NCBI RefSeq assembly: GCF_026240095.1
Contig: NZ_JAPIVG010000001.1
Coordinates: forward strand, 682,001-746,000
Length of the DNA stretch: 64,000 nt
Direction of reading: 5' to 3'
Origin: Pedobacter sandarakinus
Lineage (GTDB): Bacteria; Bacteroidota; Bacteroidia; Sphingobacteriales; Sphingobacteriaceae
Shown here piece after piece: positions 17,620-26,459 of this stretch. Under the pieces are notes generated by a model. The model had not been told where the DNA came from, searched no databases, and saw only the letters and a program-made list of their open reading frames with translations. Numbering within the stretch: position 1 is the first letter of the stretch; each line of letters begins with the position of its first letter. The position numbers were made by a program, and so were the translations under genes.

Positions 17620-18678
17620 TTATTCCTCTTCCCTAAAATAGACTTTGTAGAAGTTCATCGATTTATCATCGTCGTAACCTTTTTCAATCATATCTTTATT
17701 CCCGTGGATGTAGATGTGAAAATTTTTATCCAGCTTAAGAACACTTTTATAAGCCCGAGCTTGTTTTTTTACAGCCGAATCGGCAATTTCAAAAGTATTG
17801 GCTATAGGTGCATCAAACTCCTCCTCATAACTCTTTTTGTAGTTTTTAAATGATGCTATCCCCTCTGCATTGCCAATTACTTCATTCCCGAACTCTTCCA
17901 TATCAAAGGTTTCTTTCTCCTTAAAATATTTCATCGATCGGTTTAGCAAGTCTATTTTATCAGCTTTGCTTATTTCATATTCATCATCCAGCTTCTGTGT
18001 TACAAAGTTTTTGTAAACACCCAACACGTTGTTCGTTTGATTGTAACTATCGTTTCTAACTTTCAATTTTAAAAACTCATCTCTCCAGTAAACGGCAGAG
18101 TCGTTACTGCTCTTAGATTGATCGATCACCACCACCTTAAACCCCTCTTGCTTATCAGTATTGAAAATTAAGCAGCCTTTATCTAGTTTGTTTATACTTA
18201 TGGCATCTTGCTCATAGCTCATATTAAAACCATCATCTTTCGGAAAAACCTTCAGATAAGTATCCTTCGTTTCTGATTTGAAAATACCAATTACCTCGAG
18301 CTGCTCGCCTTCGATTTGCACACGCTCGAAATAGGCCACATACATTTCTCCAGATTTTATTTTAGGATGGTTGGCTACATCGTATAAATACTTAGCCAGT
18401 TGCTGCGAATGCTCGTGAAAGGTTGCGTTGTTCTCAAAAATCTCCTTTGCAAAATGATAAACCTCGTTCAAGTTTAAATCATCATTGGGATGATAGAAAC
18501 GATACACTTCATTCACTTTTTCAAATGGCTTCAAAAAATACTGCATCAGCAGGTTGCTTAAAACTTCGTCGTCCATATTCAATGGCGCATCAGATAGTTT
18601 GTAATATTCTTCAACCAGTTTATTGCCGGTATGGTGTATAGAAAGTTGCTTTAGCGAGGCTTCAAAAAATGAAATCAT
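17620..18678 (-). CDS. Nucleoid-associated protein (NdpA/YejK family)
   Basis: A 352-residue acidic and lysine-rich protein of the 37-kDa nucleoid-associated family. Recognition rests on the N-terminal Glu-Ala-Ser-Leu-Lys-Gln-Leu-Ser-Ile-His-His region, the His-Pro-Lys-Ile-Lys-Ser-Gly-Glu block and the Gly-Cys-Leu-Ile-Phe-Asn segment. The frame extends to 18696, but ATG 18678 is chosen because a perfect -7 box lies 5 bases before it. It probably binds DNA in the cytoplasm; the detailed function in Bacteroidota is not established. Confidence 0.85.
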   Translation of the reverse strand: MISFFEASLKQLSIHHTGNKLVEEYYKLSDAPLNMDDEVLSNLLMQYFLKPFEKVNEVYRFYHPNDDLNLNEVYHFAKEIFENNATFHEHSQQLAKYLYDVANHPKIKSGEMYVAYFERVQIEGEQLEVIGIFKSETKDTYLKVFPKDDGFNMSYEQDAISINKLDKGCLIFNTDKQEGFKVVVIDQSKSSNDSAVYWRDEFLKLKVRNDSYNQTNNVLGVYKNFVTQKLDDEYEISKADKIDLLNRSMKYFKEKETFDMEEFGNEVIGNAEGIASFKNYKKSYEEEFDAPIANTFEIADSAVKKQARAYKSVLKLDKNFHIYIHGNKDMIEKGYDDDKSMNFYKVYFREEE

Positions 18679-18683
18679 AGCGG

Positions 18684-18691
18684 CAAAAGTA
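18684..18691 (-). promoter_or_regulatory. -7 promoter box of the nucleoid-associated protein gene
   Basis: The minus strand reads TACTTTTG, a perfect TAnnTTTG element, 5 bases before the ATG at 18678. It predicts a leaderless transcript. Confidence 0.55.
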
Positions 18692-18750
18692 AGCAAATAA
18701 TCAGCTTATCTTTTTGCTTTTCCGAAGTTTGCGAATTGTTTTGGAAAGCA

Positions 18751-18813
18751 AAAGCCCTGCTAATAGGATGCGAAAGCCCTGCTGTCTGCTTTATCCCGAT
18801 GAAAAATCGGGAT
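18751..18813. repeat. Intergenic REP-like element: 11-bp direct repeat plus hairpin
   Basis: The 11-mer aaagccctgct occurs at 18751-18761 and again at 18773-18783 (22-bp period). It is followed by a hairpin with an 8-bp stem atcccgat/atcgggat (18793-18800 and 18806-18813, 5-base loop). It fills the gap between the nucleoid gene's promoter and the end of the TlpA gene. It may be a dispersed intergenic repeat, or the hairpin may help terminate the TlpA gene. Confidence 0.4.
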
Positions 18814-18877
18814 GCTCGCTGCCCATCAGGTTTAAAAAATTCTGGCTGTGCAAGAAACTTACAACCCAATAACCAGC

Positions 18878-19450
18878 CTATTTTGCAGATTTTAGTTGAT
18901 TCAATAAACCAACGAACTTCTTATCATTATAATTTGCAATACCTTCATGCCTGAAAGATAGTCGCCCCTGTTTATCGAAAACAACAGTGGTAGGCAAAGC
19001 ACTTTCAAATATTTGCTTCGGCATAGCGCTTTCTACCTGGTACACCGGAAAGTTGTATTCCCGATCGATCATAAACTTAGTTGCCTTGGGCAAATTCGCA
19101 TCCGCATCGGCAAAAATGAATACAACCTGGTCATCGTCTTTAAATTGTGTAAATAGCTTCTTAATCGATGGCATTTCTGCCCGGCAAGGCGGGCACCATG
19201 TAGCCCAGAAATTTAAAAATATCACTTTCCCTTTTAAATCACCTAAGTCTACAACCTTACCCTTAACATCTTTAAACCTGATCCCACTTAAATCGCCCAT
19301 AGCAGTTGCCGGTGTTTCTACACTTGGCGCATAAAAACCCAAACCTATTATTCCTCTAATTAAAAAGGCTTTAGCATCAGGAACAAATATTACCACTATT
19401 AAAAAAACAATGAATAGGGTATTTACAATATTTTTTTTGATGATCTTCAT
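18878..19450 (-). CDS. TlpA/ResA-type membrane-anchored thioredoxin
   Basis: A 190-residue protein from ATG 19450; the upstream extension to 19537 is not conserved-looking and crosses the promoter. An N-terminal membrane anchor (about 8-28) is followed by a redoxin domain with Trp-Cys-Pro-Pro-Cys (Cys86, Cys89). The Cys-Pro-Pro-Cys motif is usual in TlpA/ResA-like reductants of periplasmic metalloproteins and cytochromes. It is divergent from a small His/Cys-rich exported protein and a TonB receptor, with an inverted repeat shared between the two promoters, so a common metal- or redox-linked signal is plausible. Confidence 0.87.
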   Translation of the reverse strand: MKIIKKNIVNTLFIVFLIVVIFVPDAKAFLIRGIIGLGFYAPSVETPATAMGDLSGIRFKDVKGKVVDLGDLKGKVIFLNFWATWCPPCRAEMPSIKKLFTQFKDDDQVVFIFADADANLPKATKFMIDREYNFPVYQVESAMPKQIFESALPTTVVFDKQGRLSFRHEGIANYNDKKFVGLLNQLKSAK

Positions 19451-19474
19451 TTTGTTTAATAAAAGCAATGTTAC

Positions 19475-19518
19475 GTGCCAAATATATAGAATTAGCCAAT
19501 AATTGCTACTTTTGGCAC
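19475..19518. promoter_or_regulatory. Divergent promoters within an 8-bp inverted repeat
   Basis: gtgccaaa (19475-19482) and tttggcac (19511-19518) are perfect inverted repeats 28 bp apart. Each half overlaps a perfect -7 box: TATATTTG on the minus strand (19479-19486) for the TlpA gene and TACTTTTG on the plus strand (19507-19514) for the small protein gene. The symmetry suggests either a joint operator or simply two promoters with the same discriminator GCAC. Confidence 0.5.
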
Positions 19519-19519
19519 A

Positions 19520-19852
19520 TTGAAAAAACATAGGCAATATATTAAACGATATTTTTCGGCATTTATGCTGTTCGCTTTTGCTATTGCCTTAACGCCATGG
19601 AGTGTTTTACACCATCATCAGGAAATTCCAGTTTCCAAAAAAGAAATCAATTGCCATCACGTTAGTCATGTACAAGCGCAGGGCGATACCTGTTTAATTT
19701 GCAAGGCAAGTTTCGAAAAAAACTTCGTACAAATTCATCACATTTACCGAATTTTTCTTGCTGCTAAAATTTTTAATCCAAAGCAGCCGCTTCTAAAAAG
19801 CAACTACGTAAACTTACTTCGTACAAGCTTACGCGGGCCGCCTGCCGCATAA
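19520..19852 (+). CDS. Small exported His/Cys-rich protein upstream of TonB receptor
   Basis: A 110-residue protein with a signal or anchor segment at about 10-28. After this come a His-His-His-Gln run, Cys-His-His-x2-Ser-His, and Cys-x2-Cys within the next 45 residues, which could bind a metal ion. The C-terminus ends Leu-Arg-Gly-Pro-Pro-Ala-Ala. That ending recalls small DUF2946-type proteins near copper or iron receptors, but the resemblance is weak. The start is TTG at 19520, only 5 bases after a perfect -7 box, so a leaderless message with a TTG start is predicted. The TonB receptor begins 102 bp downstream and is likely co-transcribed. Confidence 0.6.
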   Translation: MKKHRQYIKRYFSAFMLFAFAIALTPWSVLHHHQEIPVSKKEINCHHVSHVQAQGDTCLICKASFEKNFVQIHHIYRIFLAAKIFNPKQPLLKSNYVNLLRTSLRGPPAA

Positions 19853-19954
19853 TTACCACTATTTTGGCATTGCCATCTTCTTTAAGCTAAATCGAAACAA
19901 CTATTGTTTTTTTGATTTGGCTATTCTTATCGTTTACAAATTTTACTATATATT

Positions 19955-22273
19955 ATGAAACAATTACAGCTAATTGGCTTAGTAATTCTATATACATTAT
20001 TAGGCAGTACAGCCTTCGCAAATACATTAAAAGAAATTAGCGGGAAAGTTATTGATGCAAGCAATAACCAAAGTTTGCCTGGTGCCACCATCTATATCCC
20101 CGATTTAAAAGTAACTTCTATAGCCAATAACGATGGAGAGTTTACCCTAAATAATCTGCCCACCAAGGGCAGTTATTTGGTTGAGGTACATTACGTTGGT
20201 TATAGAACAGCCACCCAAATTGTAAACCTCGCATCTTCAGGCAGTTTAACCTTTAGCCTAAAGCCCACTGCAATAGAAACCAAGGAAGTTGTAATTACAG
20301 GTAGCATAATCAGCAGCACCAGTAAACGCAATAGCACTTCATCTGCGGTGTTGGGAAAAGATCAGCTGCTTGCACCATCTGCAAACTTAATTGATGCTTT
20401 AACTAGGATTCCGGGCGTATCGCAAATTACTACCGGCCCCTCTATTTCCAAACCAGTAATAAGAGGTTTAGGCTATAACCGCATTGTAACTTTAGATGAT
20501 GGTATTAAGCAACAAGGGCAGCAATGGGGCGATGAGCATGGCATTGAAATCGACCAATTTAAATCAGACAGGGTTGAAGTTTTACGGGGGGCAGCATCAT
20601 TAATTTATGGCTCTGATGCACTTGGAGGTGTAATTAACTTGTTAGAGCCCAGCACTGCGCCAGATGGCCAGGTTAAAGGCGAATTGATTAGCAACTATTC
20701 AACCAATAACGGTCTAACCGCTAATTCATTAATGTTAACAGGTAACGAAAACGGCTTTGTATGGAGGGCCCGTGGAACCTATAAAAATGCTTATTCTTTT
20801 AAAACGCCAACTGGCTATTTCCCAAATTCTGGCTTTAACGAAACCGATTTAAGTGGTATGGTAGGCTTAAACAAAAGCTGGGGCTATTCGCATTTAAATG
20901 TTTCCAGTTTCCGCAATAATATTGGTTTCTATGATCCATCTTTAGACGGTAATGGAAATTTTGTTAAGGAAAGTGGCGACCCTTTTACAAACGATGACTT
21001 TACGAACCGCAGCTTAGATTTTCCGCGTCAAGATATCAGACATTTCAAAATTGCGCTTAACAATAACTTTATTTTAGGCAATGGCAACCTAAAAGCAGAT
21101 TTTGGTTTCCAGCAAAACCAACGTCGCGAGTTAGAGGATGGTCCGGAACCTTCACTGTTTTTCGACTTAAAAACCTACAATGCCGATTTAAAATATTATC
21201 TACATGAAATGAATGGCTGGCAACCGGTTTTTGGCTTTAGTGCAGATGCCGGAAAGAGCCAAAACAAAGCTACAGAAGAGTTTCTTATTCCAGATTACAA
21301 TACTTACGGCGTTGGCGTTTTTGCTTACGCTAAAAAGAATTGGGAGAACAATACCTTTAGCATTGGTGCCCGTTACGACTACCGCAAAAACAATGGCAAA
21401 GAACTATTTATAGATGGCGAGGAGCAGTTTGCGGATTTTGAAAACAAGTTTTCTAATGTAAGCGGTGCTTTGGGCTTTACGCATCAGTTTAACGAAGAGT
21501 GGAACTTTAAGGCCAACGCTGGCTCGGCATTTCGTGCACCAAACCCTGCAGAATTAGCTTCAAATGGTGTACATGAAGGTACTTTTCGCTATGAAATCGG
21601 GAATTCTAATTTAAGCCCGGAACGCAGTTACCAGGTTGATGCGGCCCTGGAATATGAAGGCAAAATTGTAAGTGCCAGTGCCAGCATCTACAACAATTAC
21701 GTTCATAACTTCATATATGCATCTAATAATGGAGAAACCATAATGGCTGAAGGAGATGAGTACCCGGTTTACCGTTATGGGCAAGTTAATGCTAACCTTT
21801 ACGGCGCAGAGGCCAGCTTAACCATTCACCCCGTGCCGTTTATACATTTCGAAAATACTTTTGGTTATGTGCATGCACAAAACCAAACTTTAGGCAGACC
21901 ATTGGCATTTATCCCTGCCGGAACCTTGAGAAATGAATTACGCTTTGAGCCTAAAATTAAAGGAACAAACGACGCATATGTTTCTGTCGGGATTAATTCT
22001 GCCTTCAAGCAAACCAGGGTAGATGATGTTTTTGAAACACCAACCAGTGGTTATACGCTCTTGAATGCCGGAATTGGAGCCACTTTTAACTTGGGTAAAC
22101 AACCTGTTAAGTTTTCTGTATCTGCAAATAACTTGTTAGATCAGAAGTATTATGATGCATTAAGCAGGTACAAACCAGGCCGCTTCGATTCGGAAAATCC
22201 AAATTTAGGGGTTTACAACCCGGGTAGAAATATCACTTTCGGCCTATATGTACCCTTTACATTGGCCAAGTAA
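19955..22273 (+). CDS. TonB-dependent receptor
   Basis: A 772-residue outer-membrane receptor. The signal peptide ends near Ala-Phe-Ala. A carboxypeptidase-regulatory-like domain spans about 28-105, a plug about 118-228 (Pro-Val-Ile-Arg-Gly-Leu and Leu-Ile-Tyr-Gly-Ser-Asp-Ala-Leu-Gly-Gly-Val), and a beta-barrel follows to a C-terminal Phe-rich strand. It has the size and plug style of siderophore, vitamin or metal receptors rather than the 1000-residue SusC class, and no SusD gene follows. The small His/Cys protein just upstream hints at a metal substrate; this is inference. Confidence 0.88.
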   Translation: MKQLQLIGLVILYTLLGSTAFANTLKEISGKVIDASNNQSLPGATIYIPDLKVTSIANNDGEFTLNNLPTKGSYLVEVHYVGYRTATQIVNLASSGSLTFSLKPTAIETKEVVITGSIISSTSKRNSTSSAVLGKDQLLAPSANLIDALTRIPGVSQITTGPSISKPVIRGLGYNRIVTLDDGIKQQGQQWGDEHGIEIDQFKSDRVEVLRGAASLIYGSDALGGVINLLEPSTAPDGQVKGELISNYSTNNGLTANSLMLTGNENGFVWRARGTYKNAYSFKTPTGYFPNSGFNETDLSGMVGLNKSWGYSHLNVSSFRNNIGFYDPSLDGNGNFVKESGDPFTNDDFTNRSLDFPRQDIRHFKIALNNNFILGNGNLKADFGFQQNQRRELEDGPEPSLFFDLKTYNADLKYYLHEMNGWQPVFGFSADAGKSQNKATEEFLIPDYNTYGVGVFAYAKKNWENNTFSIGARYDYRKNNGKELFIDGEEQFADFENKFSNVSGALGFTHQFNEEWNFKANAGSAFRAPNPAELASNGVHEGTFRYEIGNSNLSPERSYQVDAALEYEGKIVSASASIYNNYVHNFIYASNNGETIMAEGDEYPVYRYGQVNANLYGAEASLTIHPVPFIHFENTFGYVHAQNQTLGRPLAFIPAGTLRNELRFEPKIKGTNDAYVSVGINSAFKQTRVDDVFETPTSGYTLLNAGIGATFNLGKQPVKFSVSANNLLDQKYYDALSRYKPGRFDSENPNLGVYNPGRNITFGLYVPFTLAK

Positions 22274-22298
22274 TGTTTGCTGATATTACAAAGATCAT

Positions 22299-22342
22299 AA
22301 CCGTCGATGGAAAGCATACATGTATGCATTCCATCGGCGGTT
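22299..22342. terminator. Bidirectional terminator between the TonB receptor and OYE genes
   Basis: A long hairpin: 14-base arms 22299-22312 and 22329-22342 with a single G-U pair, around an inner palindrome gcatacatgtatgc. A T-rich run follows on the plus strand. It lies between convergent genes. Confidence 0.75.
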
Positions 22343-22361
22343 TCTTTTTATGATGTGTTTT

Positions 22362-23432
22362 CTACTTTTCTCTTTTCGCCCGCACGTACTGATTGGGCCA
22401 GACAATATCATCTCCTAAAACCTGTGCCGCATGCGTAGGAAAATAGGCATCACGTAAGGACTCTCGTGCAATGAAAATGAGATCTGCTTTGCCTTCCTGC
22501 AAAATTTCTTCTGCCTGGTGTGCATCAACAATTATTCCTACAGCACCAGTGTGTATACCGATTTCATTCCTAATTTTATCAGCAAATGGAACCTGGTAAT
22601 TTGGTCCTGCCGGGATAAAAGCATCTGGGACATTGCCCCCTGAAGAGGTATCAATTAAATCTACTCCTTTATCCTTTAAAACGGCGCACAACTGCAACGA
22701 GTCATTTTCATTCCAACCGTTTTCTGTCCAATCTGTTGCCGAAATACGCACAAACAATGGGAGAGTTTCTGGCCAAACAGATTGTACCGCCTCAACCACA
22801 TCAATTACCAAACGAATGCGGTTTTCGAAACTGCCGCCATAAACGTCGGTGCGCTTGTTGCTTATCGGACTAAAGAATTGGTGAAGCAAATAGCCGTGAG
22901 CAGCATGAATTTCCATTACTTTGTAACCTGCTTCTAACGCTCGCTTTGCCGCAGCACGAAAAGCGAAAACAACATCCTGAATTTCTTTGATACTTAACTC
23001 ATGTGGTACTACCTGCCCGTTTTTGAAAGGGAGCGGCGACGGTGCTACTGGTGTCCAGCTGTCTTCCCCACTGGCAAGCTGCTCTCCACCATTCCAGGGC
23101 AAATCGCAACTGGCTTTTCTACCTGCGTGTGCCAATTGAATTCCTGCGACAGCGCCATTTGCATGGATAAATGAAACCATTTGCTGTAATTTTTCGATGT
23201 GTTCATCCTTCCAAATACCTAAATCGGCATGGGTTATTCTGCCATCTGGCGTTACTGCTGTAGCTTCCTGAATAATTAATCCGGCTCCGCCAACTGCTCT
23301 GCTACCCAAATGTACCAAATGCCAGTCGTTGGCAAAACCATCAACTGCAGAATATTGGCACATTGGCGAAATTACTATCCTATTTTTAAATGTAATATCC
23401 TTTAGGGTTAAAGGAGAAAATAATTTAGACAT
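22362..23432 (-). CDS. NADH:flavin oxidoreductase, YqjM/NamA-type Old Yellow Enzyme
   Basis: A 356-residue FMN enzyme of the OYE family that reduces activated C=C bonds. Features match the YqjM/thermophilic-like class: Ser-Pro-Met-Cys-Gln-Tyr with Cys25, the His-Ala-Gly-Arg block near 102-105, and the substrate-binding pair His176 and His179 in Glu-Ile-His-Ala-Ala-His-Gly-Tyr. The length is slightly above YqjM. It probably handles electrophilic enones or xenobiotics in the cytoplasm. An aldo/keto reductase gene lies 84 bp upstream on the same strand, so the two may form a carbonyl-detoxifying unit. Confidence 0.9.
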   Translation of the reverse strand: MSKLFSPLTLKDITFKNRIVISPMCQYSAVDGFANDWHLVHLGSRAVGGAGLIIQEATAVTPDGRITHADLGIWKDEHIEKLQQMVSFIHANGAVAGIQLAHAGRKASCDLPWNGGEQLASGEDSWTPVAPSPLPFKNGQVVPHELSIKEIQDVVFAFRAAAKRALEAGYKVMEIHAAHGYLLHQFFSPISNKRTDVYGGSFENRIRLVIDVVEAVQSVWPETLPLFVRISATDWTENGWNENDSLQLCAVLKDKGVDLIDTSSGGNVPDAFIPAGPNYQVPFADKIRNEIGIHTGAVGIIVDAHQAEEILQEGKADLIFIARESLRDAYFPTHAAQVLGDDIVWPNQYVRAKREK

Positions 23433-23516
23433 GATTATTAAATTTACCGCAAAGGACGCAAAGTTTTCGTAAAAGAAAAGATTGCACCAAACACTTTACT
23501 TATATATGTTAATGAA

Positions 23517-24506
23517 TTAAAATCCGGCGCTATATAGTTGGTTGTTGATAAATTCTATTTCATCGCTTGAAAGTTTAACGTTTATAGCTTTCGCATTCTG
23601 CACCGCTTGTTTTTCATTTCTGGCACCAACTAAAGCAATTGTTATCCCTGGGCGCTCTACCGTCCATCGTAAAACCAACTGTGACAGAGTGGCGTTCTTT
23701 TCATCGGCTAGTGGTTTAATTTTGGTCAAAAAAGCATTTGTTTTTTCGATGCTTTCTGGCTTAAAAAATGGGTTACCCTGGCGATGATCGCCTTGCTCAA
23801 ACTTATAGTCGGTTGCTATTTTCCCTGTTAATAATCCCCGCTCCATCGGGCTATAAGCCAGTACCGATTGATTGTTTTCGATGCAATAGGGAACCGTTTC
23901 ATCCTCAACTCCACGGTTAACCATGCTAAACGGAATTTGATTAGAGATGATATTGATTGTTTCCGCAGCCTCTTTCAACTGGGCAGCATTGTAATTACAT
24001 ACGCCGGCATAACGTACCTTACCTTGTTCAATTAATTTATTTACCGCTTCGAAAGTTTCGCTAATTGGCGTGGTTACATCTGGCCAGTGGATCTGGTATA
24101 AATCTATATAATCGGTACCTAACCTTTTTAATGATTGTTCACACTCGTAAATAACACTTTCTTTACCAGCGTATTTGTACACATCAATATCTTTGCCGCT
24201 GTTATCTTTAGATTTCATGGCAAGTTTGCCTTTGTCTAAATCCCAACGCATCCCAAATTTGGTAACAATTTGCAATTTGTCTCTCGAGATACCCTTAATC
24301 GCATCTCCAACAATCTCTTCGCTATCGCCCTGCCCATAAATCGGAGCAGTGTCTATAGAAGTTACGCCCAAATCAAACCCTGCTTTAATGGCATTTATGG
24401 CGTCGTTTCTGTCTGTGCTTCCCCACATCCAGCCACCTGCAGCCCATGCGCCAAAAGTAATTACCGAAAGTTCTAAATCTGAATTTCCAATTTTTCTGTA
24501 TTCCAT
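23517..24506 (-). CDS. Aldo/keto reductase
   Basis: A 329-residue NADPH-dependent TIM-barrel oxidoreductase. The catalytic tetrad is visible as Asp52 (Ser-Ile-Asp-Thr-Ala), Tyr57, Lys83 and His140 (Leu-Tyr-Gln-Ile-His-Trp-Pro). It resembles the AKR11/12-type bacterial group (YhdN/IolS-like). The substrate is not predictable. It is the first gene of a likely two-gene unit with the Old Yellow Enzyme. Confidence 0.9.
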   Translation of the reverse strand: MEYRKIGNSDLELSVITFGAWAAGGWMWGSTDRNDAINAIKAGFDLGVTSIDTAPIYGQGDSEEIVGDAIKGISRDKLQIVTKFGMRWDLDKGKLAMKSKDNSGKDIDVYKYAGKESVIYECEQSLKRLGTDYIDLYQIHWPDVTTPISETFEAVNKLIEQGKVRYAGVCNYNAAQLKEAAETINIISNQIPFSMVNRGVEDETVPYCIENNQSVLAYSPMERGLLTGKIATDYKFEQGDHRQGNPFFKPESIEKTNAFLTKIKPLADEKNATLSQLVLRWTVERPGITIALVGARNEKQAVQNAKAINVKLSSDEIEFINNQLYSAGF

Positions 24507-24736
24507 CTTTATAAATTTTTTATTTTATCTAACCCACAAAAATTTTCTGAGGATTTTTATACTGCTTATTTAATCAAGAAACCAGAATAGTAATCGCTAT
24601 TTCTCTTGATCAATTATTAACAAACATTTCTCTAAAACTACAATTCATAAATGCTGCTTGTTTTGCCCCGAACCTAATTCGATTTAAACTTTACAAAAGC
24701 GTTATAAAATCTTACAAGTTAAATAATGAAAAAATA
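24507..24736. other. Intergenic region between divergent AKR and ABC operons
   Basis: AT-rich sequence with no credible reading frame or structured RNA. It should contain the aldo/keto reductase promoter on the minus strand, but no perfect -7 box was recognised there. The ABC operon promoter begins just after this stretch. Confidence 0.5.
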
Positions 24737-24768
24737 TTTGGAGATATGAAAATAACATAATACTTTAG
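24737..24768 (+). promoter_or_regulatory. Promoter of the GntR/ABC operon
   Basis: TTTG (24737-24740) and, 20 bases later, TACTTTAG (24761-24768), one mismatch from TAnnTTTG. The spacing fits the Bacteroidota -33/-7 pattern. The predicted start point lies inside the operator that follows. Confidence 0.55.
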
Positions 24769-24788
24769 TGTATTATTTAACTAATACA
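24769..24788. promoter_or_regulatory. Probable GntR (YtrA-type) operator
   Basis: TGTATTA-N6-TAATACA, a perfect 7-bp inverted repeat ending 6 bases before the ABC ATPase ATG. The flanks extend the symmetry (tactttag on the left, the complement of gtaagta on the right, with a one-base offset). The encoded YtrA-like repressor is three genes downstream, and the site overlaps the predicted start point, so autorepression is likely. Confidence 0.6.
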
Positions 24789-24794
24789 GTAAGT

Positions 24795-25622
24795 ATGATA
24801 AAAATTAACAATCTAAATTTTGGTTACAGCAAGCATAAGCCACTATTTACAAATATGAGCATCCAATTAAGTGATGGTCATATATATGGCTTGCTCGGAA
24901 AGAATGGTGCAGGTAAGTCAACACTACTAAAGAATATTGCAGGCTTAGTTTATGCGCAGAGCGGTAGTTTAGAGGTTATGGGCTTTGACCCTGCCAAGCG
25001 AAAGCCTGCATTGCTAGAGCAAATTTGTTTCATCCCGGAAGAATTCTTCCTACCATCAGTTAAGATAGATGCCTATCTTAAGGCTAACGCACCATTTTAC
25101 AAAAACTTCAACCATCCATATTTTGCCGAGTTATTAAAGGAGTTTGATATTCCTGCAAGCAACAAACTCATTAACATGAGCTATGGACAGAAAAAGAAGT
25201 TCATCATCGCATTCGGACTTGCTACGGAAGCAAAGCTGATTATCATGGATGAGCCCACCAATGGATTGGACATTCCTTCCAAAGCACAGTTTAGGAAAAT
25301 TATGGCTTCGGCCATGACGGAAGATCGATGCATTATTATATCAACCCACCAGGTAAGAGATTTAGATAACCTGATTGATACGGTGATTATGCTCGATGAA
25401 AATGATGTGGCTTTGAAAGCATCAGTTGAGGAAATAACTCAGAAACTTACCTTCAAAAAGGTGAAAGAGATTGATGAAAGTATCATTTATGCAGAGGCAT
25501 CTTTGGCAGGTTACAATGCCGTAATGCCCAATTATCATAATGAAGAAAGTAAGCTGGATATAGAGCTGTTATTTAACGGAATCCTAGCCGAGAAAACAAA
25601 ATTTAAACCTCTTTTTAATTAA
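24795..25622 (+). CDS. ABC transporter ATP-binding protein (YtrB-like)
   Basis: A 275-residue ATPase from ATG 24795. The GTG at 24768 is rejected because it falls within the promoter and operator. Walker A Gly-Lys-Asn-Gly-Ala-Gly-Lys-Ser-Thr is at 35-43, the signature is Met-Ser-Tyr-Gly-Gln-Lys-Lys-Lys (a variant of LSGGQ), and Walker B is Ile-Ile-Met-Asp-Glu-Pro-Thr-Asn-Gly-Leu-Asp. The H-loop His is in Ser-Thr-His-Gln. It pairs with the permease encoded 3 bp downstream. In Firmicutes, YtrA-regulated exporters respond to cell-wall antibiotics; that link here is inference. Confidence 0.92.
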   Translation: MIKINNLNFGYSKHKPLFTNMSIQLSDGHIYGLLGKNGAGKSTLLKNIAGLVYAQSGSLEVMGFDPAKRKPALLEQICFIPEEFFLPSVKIDAYLKANAPFYKNFNHPYFAELLKEFDIPASNKLINMSYGQKKKFIIAFGLATEAKLIIMDEPTNGLDIPSKAQFRKIMASAMTEDRCIIISTHQVRDLDNLIDTVIMLDENDVALKASVEEITQKLTFKKVKEIDESIIYAEASLAGYNAVMPNYHNEESKLDIELLFNGILAEKTKFKPLFN

Positions 25623-25625
25623 GCC

Positions 25626-26441
25626 ATGAACAACACATTTAACATAAATAGATTTGGCCTGTTACTTAAAAGACAATGGTTAGACTTTGGAAAAATCTAT
25701 TTAATTACCCTAGGGGTAGTTATCGGCATTATTGTGGGGTTTTATGCCTGGTATGCACCTAGCCCATCAAAATTCAACAACTTTGATAGTGACGGGAATT
25801 TAGACCTCCGTTTTAGATATGGCTTGTTTTTAATATTGGGCTTTATTTTTATCAGTGTGGTGGCTAGCAGCTATTTTGCCTTGTTTGGTCAGAAAGCAAG
25901 AGCCATTATGGAACTGATGAACCCGGCATCGATCTTTGAAAAGTTTCTGAGTGGCGTTCTCTACACCGCCGTGCTTAGTGTGCTGTCGTACTTAATTTTG
26001 TTCTATCTGGTAGACTTAGCTTTTGTGAAGTACCTCAATGGGTATCTATCCGAATTTACTATGTCGGGAAACAAAGGCCTCGTGGTGAAGCCCGCCGAAA
26101 GCATTGCAGCACAATTTATCGATGATGCAAACTACAGAAACAATCTTTGGTATTTTACCGCTATTCCTTTTTTTATAACCAGTATTTTTCTTCTTGGATC
26201 TATTTACTTCAACAGGTTTCATTATATTAAAACAGCTATCTCAGTTATGATCTTTTTCGGTGCAGCGAGTTATATTATCTACAATGTAATAAACCGTTTA
26301 ACAAGAAACATGGTAAGCTTACATCATGGGGGCCAGAATAAAGAGGATATAGCACTAATACTGCTCTTCTCTATTACTGCGGGCTTAGCATTAATACTGT
26401 GGGCAATAACCTACATTCGACTAAAGGAAAAAGAGGTTTAA
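25626..26441 (+). CDS. ABC transporter permease subunit
   Basis: A 271-residue membrane protein with about six hydrophobic segments (roughly 18-42, 66-90, 110-137, 178-200, 205-225, 240-262). No catalytic motif. It starts 3 bp after the ATPase gene and is followed by the GntR gene after 18 bp, which fits a two-component exporter with its own regulator. The cargo is unknown. Confidence 0.85.
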   Translation: MNNTFNINRFGLLLKRQWLDFGKIYLITLGVVIGIIVGFYAWYAPSPSKFNNFDSDGNLDLRFRYGLFLILGFIFISVVASSYFALFGQKARAIMELMNPASIFEKFLSGVLYTAVLSVLSYLILFYLVDLAFVKYLNGYLSEFTMSGNKGLVVKPAESIAAQFIDDANYRNNLWYFTAIPFFITSIFLLGSIYFNRFHYIKTAISVMIFFGAASYIIYNVINRLTRNMVSLHHGGQNKEDIALILLFSITAGLALILWAITYIRLKEKEV

Positions 26442-26459
26442 ATTTTAACTGGTATAGAT

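Noticed and set aside
19466-19483. Sigma54 promoter on the minus strand (TTTGGCACG ... TTGC)
   Set aside because: The distance between the GG and GC elements is one base too long, and the same bases are explained by a perfect -7 box.
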